Assembly: GCA_002787455.1 (NCBI GenBank)
Contig: PCWU01000051.1
Location: 10,850 to 19,207, forward strand
Direction: 5' to 3'
DNA from: Gallionellaceae bacterium CG11_big_fil_rev_8_21_14_0_20_60_62
GTDB lineage: Bacteria; Pseudomonadota; Gammaproteobacteria; Burkholderiales; Gallionellaceae
DNA: 8,358 bases
The stretch's first letter is position 1. Each line of letters opens with the position of its first letter. Made by a program: the position numbers and the translations under genes. The notes under the pieces were generated by a model. It was not told where the DNA came from. It was given only the letters and a program-made list of their open reading frames with translations, and ran no database searches. Below are positions 7,521 through 8,358 of this stretch, in pieces.

Positions 7521-8314
7521 GTCGTATTCAGACAGTTTTCGAGCAACTCAAACTGCAACAGCGCAAAGCGCTGATCCCGTTCATCACGGCGGGCGACCCC
7601 AATCCGCAACTCACCGTGCCCTTGCTGCACGCGCTGGTCGAGGCGGGCGCGGACATCCTCGAACTCGGCGTGCCGTTCTCCGATCCGATGGCCGACGGGC
7701 CGACCATTCAGCGCGCTTCCGAGCGCGCACTCAAGCATCACGTCGGCCTGCATCACGTGCTCGACATGGTGGCGGAGTTTCGCCGGAAAAATTCACACAC
7801 GCCGGTCGTGCTGATGGGCTACGGCAACCCGATCGAGGCGATGGGCTGGGAGACCTTTGCCAAACGTTGTGCCGAAGTCGGGGTGGATGGGGTGTTGACC
7901 GTGGATTTTCCGCCGGAGGAGAGCCATGAAGCGTTCACCCATCTGGAGGCGCACGGTATCGACCCCATCTTTTTGCTGGCACCGACCACGCGCGAAGAGC
8001 GGGTGGCGCAGGTGGCCAAATTGGCGCGCGGCTACGTCTATTACGTTTCACTCAAGGGCGTGACCGGCGCGGGCAATCTCGACCTGTCCGCCATCGAACA
8101 GAAGTTGCCGCAACTGCGCCGCCACATCAAGCTACCGATCGGTGTCGGGTTTGGTATCCGCGATGGCGCGACGGCCAACGCGGTGGCGAAACTTTGCGAT
8201 GGCGTGGTGGTGGGCAGCCGCATCGTGCAGGAAATTGAAGATTCAAACGAGCAGGAAATGGTCGCCAATGTTGGGCGGCTGGTAAAAGAATTGCGACAGG
8301 CAATCGACAACTAA
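7517..8314 (+). CDS. trpA: Tryptophan synthase alpha chain
   Basis: TrpA cleaves indole-3-glycerol phosphate to indole and glyceraldehyde-3-phosphate and passes indole to TrpB. The 265-residue (beta/alpha)8-barrel protein has the normal length. Glu49 in DILELGVPFSDPMADGP and Asp60 in the same block are the two catalytic acids, at the same numbers as in the E. coli/Salmonella enzyme. Loop 6 reads YVSLKGVTGAGN (about 176-187), and the phosphate-binding segments are GVGFGIRD at 209-216 and GVVVGSRIV at 229-237. Loop 6 has Leu-Lys where E. coli has Arg-Ser. The ATG overlaps the trpB stop by four bases, matching the equal amounts needed for the complex. AccD follows after 13 bases with its own strong ribosome site. 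Confidence 0.98.
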
Positions 8315-8320
8315 GGGAGG
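8314..8320 (+). promoter_or_regulatory. Ribosome binding site of accD
   Basis: AGGGAGG starts at the last base of the trpA stop codon and lies 7 bases before the ATG at 8328. It is the strongest Shine-Dalgarno sequence in the window and indicates that accD is translated efficiently and independently of trpA, within the same message. Confidence 0.75.
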
Positions 8321-8327
8321 AAACATC

Positions 8328-8358
8328 ATGGGTTGGTTCCAGAAATTATTGCCGCCAA
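8328..8358 (+). CDS. accD: Acetyl-CoA carboxylase, carboxyltransferase beta subunit, N-terminus only
   Basis: Ten codons and one base are visible: MGWFQKLLPP. This matches the well-known AccD N-terminus (MSWFQKLLP- type), and accD is the expected gene after trpA in Betaproteobacteria and near trpF in Pseudomonas. AccD, with AccA, transfers the carboxyl group from biotin to acetyl-CoA to form malonyl-CoA for fatty acid synthesis. The zinc-finger and catalytic domains lie beyond the window, so the call rests on the ten residues, the strong ribosome site and the gene order. Confidence 0.85.
   Translation, partial: MGWFQKLLPP

Overview
The window is a chromosomal housekeeping segment of a proteobacterium, most likely a betaproteobacterium. 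The gene order leuB–asd–fimV–(small membrane protein)–truA–trpF–trpB–trpA–accD, all on the + strand, is the order I know from Betaproteobacteria. Pseudomonas has a similar leuB/asd/fimV/truA/trpF/accD neighbourhood without trpBA between trpF and accD. An affiliation near Nitrosomonadales/Gallionellaceae is a guess from the style of the proteins and was not tested. Coding density is very high, and the largest non-coding stretch is under 90 bases.

Layout: positions 1-318 hold the 3' end of leuB (leucine biosynthesis), followed after 15 bases by asd (aspartate-semialdehyde dehydrogenase; lysine, methionine, threonine and diaminopimelate). A short leader with two overlapping inverted repeats (1485-1539) precedes fimV, a large polar inner-membrane hub protein with a signal peptide, LysM domain, one transmembrane helix and an acidic cytoplasmic part. 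A clear Rho-independent terminator (4276-4305) closes fimV. It sits only 13 bases before the next start codon, so the downstream genes are either attenuated read-through or depend on a promoter inside fimV.

From 4319 the genes are packed like one operon: an EcfT/CbiQ-like membrane protein overlapping truA by 4 bases, truA (tRNA pseudouridine synthase), then trpF, trpB and trpA (late tryptophan biosynthesis) with 17- and 4-base overlaps, then accD (acetyl-CoA carboxylase beta subunit), of which only the first ten codons lie inside the window. TrpF makes CdRP from phosphoribosylanthranilate; TrpA and TrpB form the tryptophan synthase complex. TrpC, which links them, is not in the window.

Most of this is ordinary. 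The items worth a second look are the EcfT-like protein with no visible ATPase or substrate-binding partner, sitting next to truA as true ecfT does in Bacillus; the terminator threaded by a 16-codon reading frame between fimV and that gene; the paired inverted repeats in the fimV leader; and a degenerate repeat of about 27 residues in the FimV cytoplasmic region. I saw no mobile elements, CRISPR arrays, RNA genes or phage genes.
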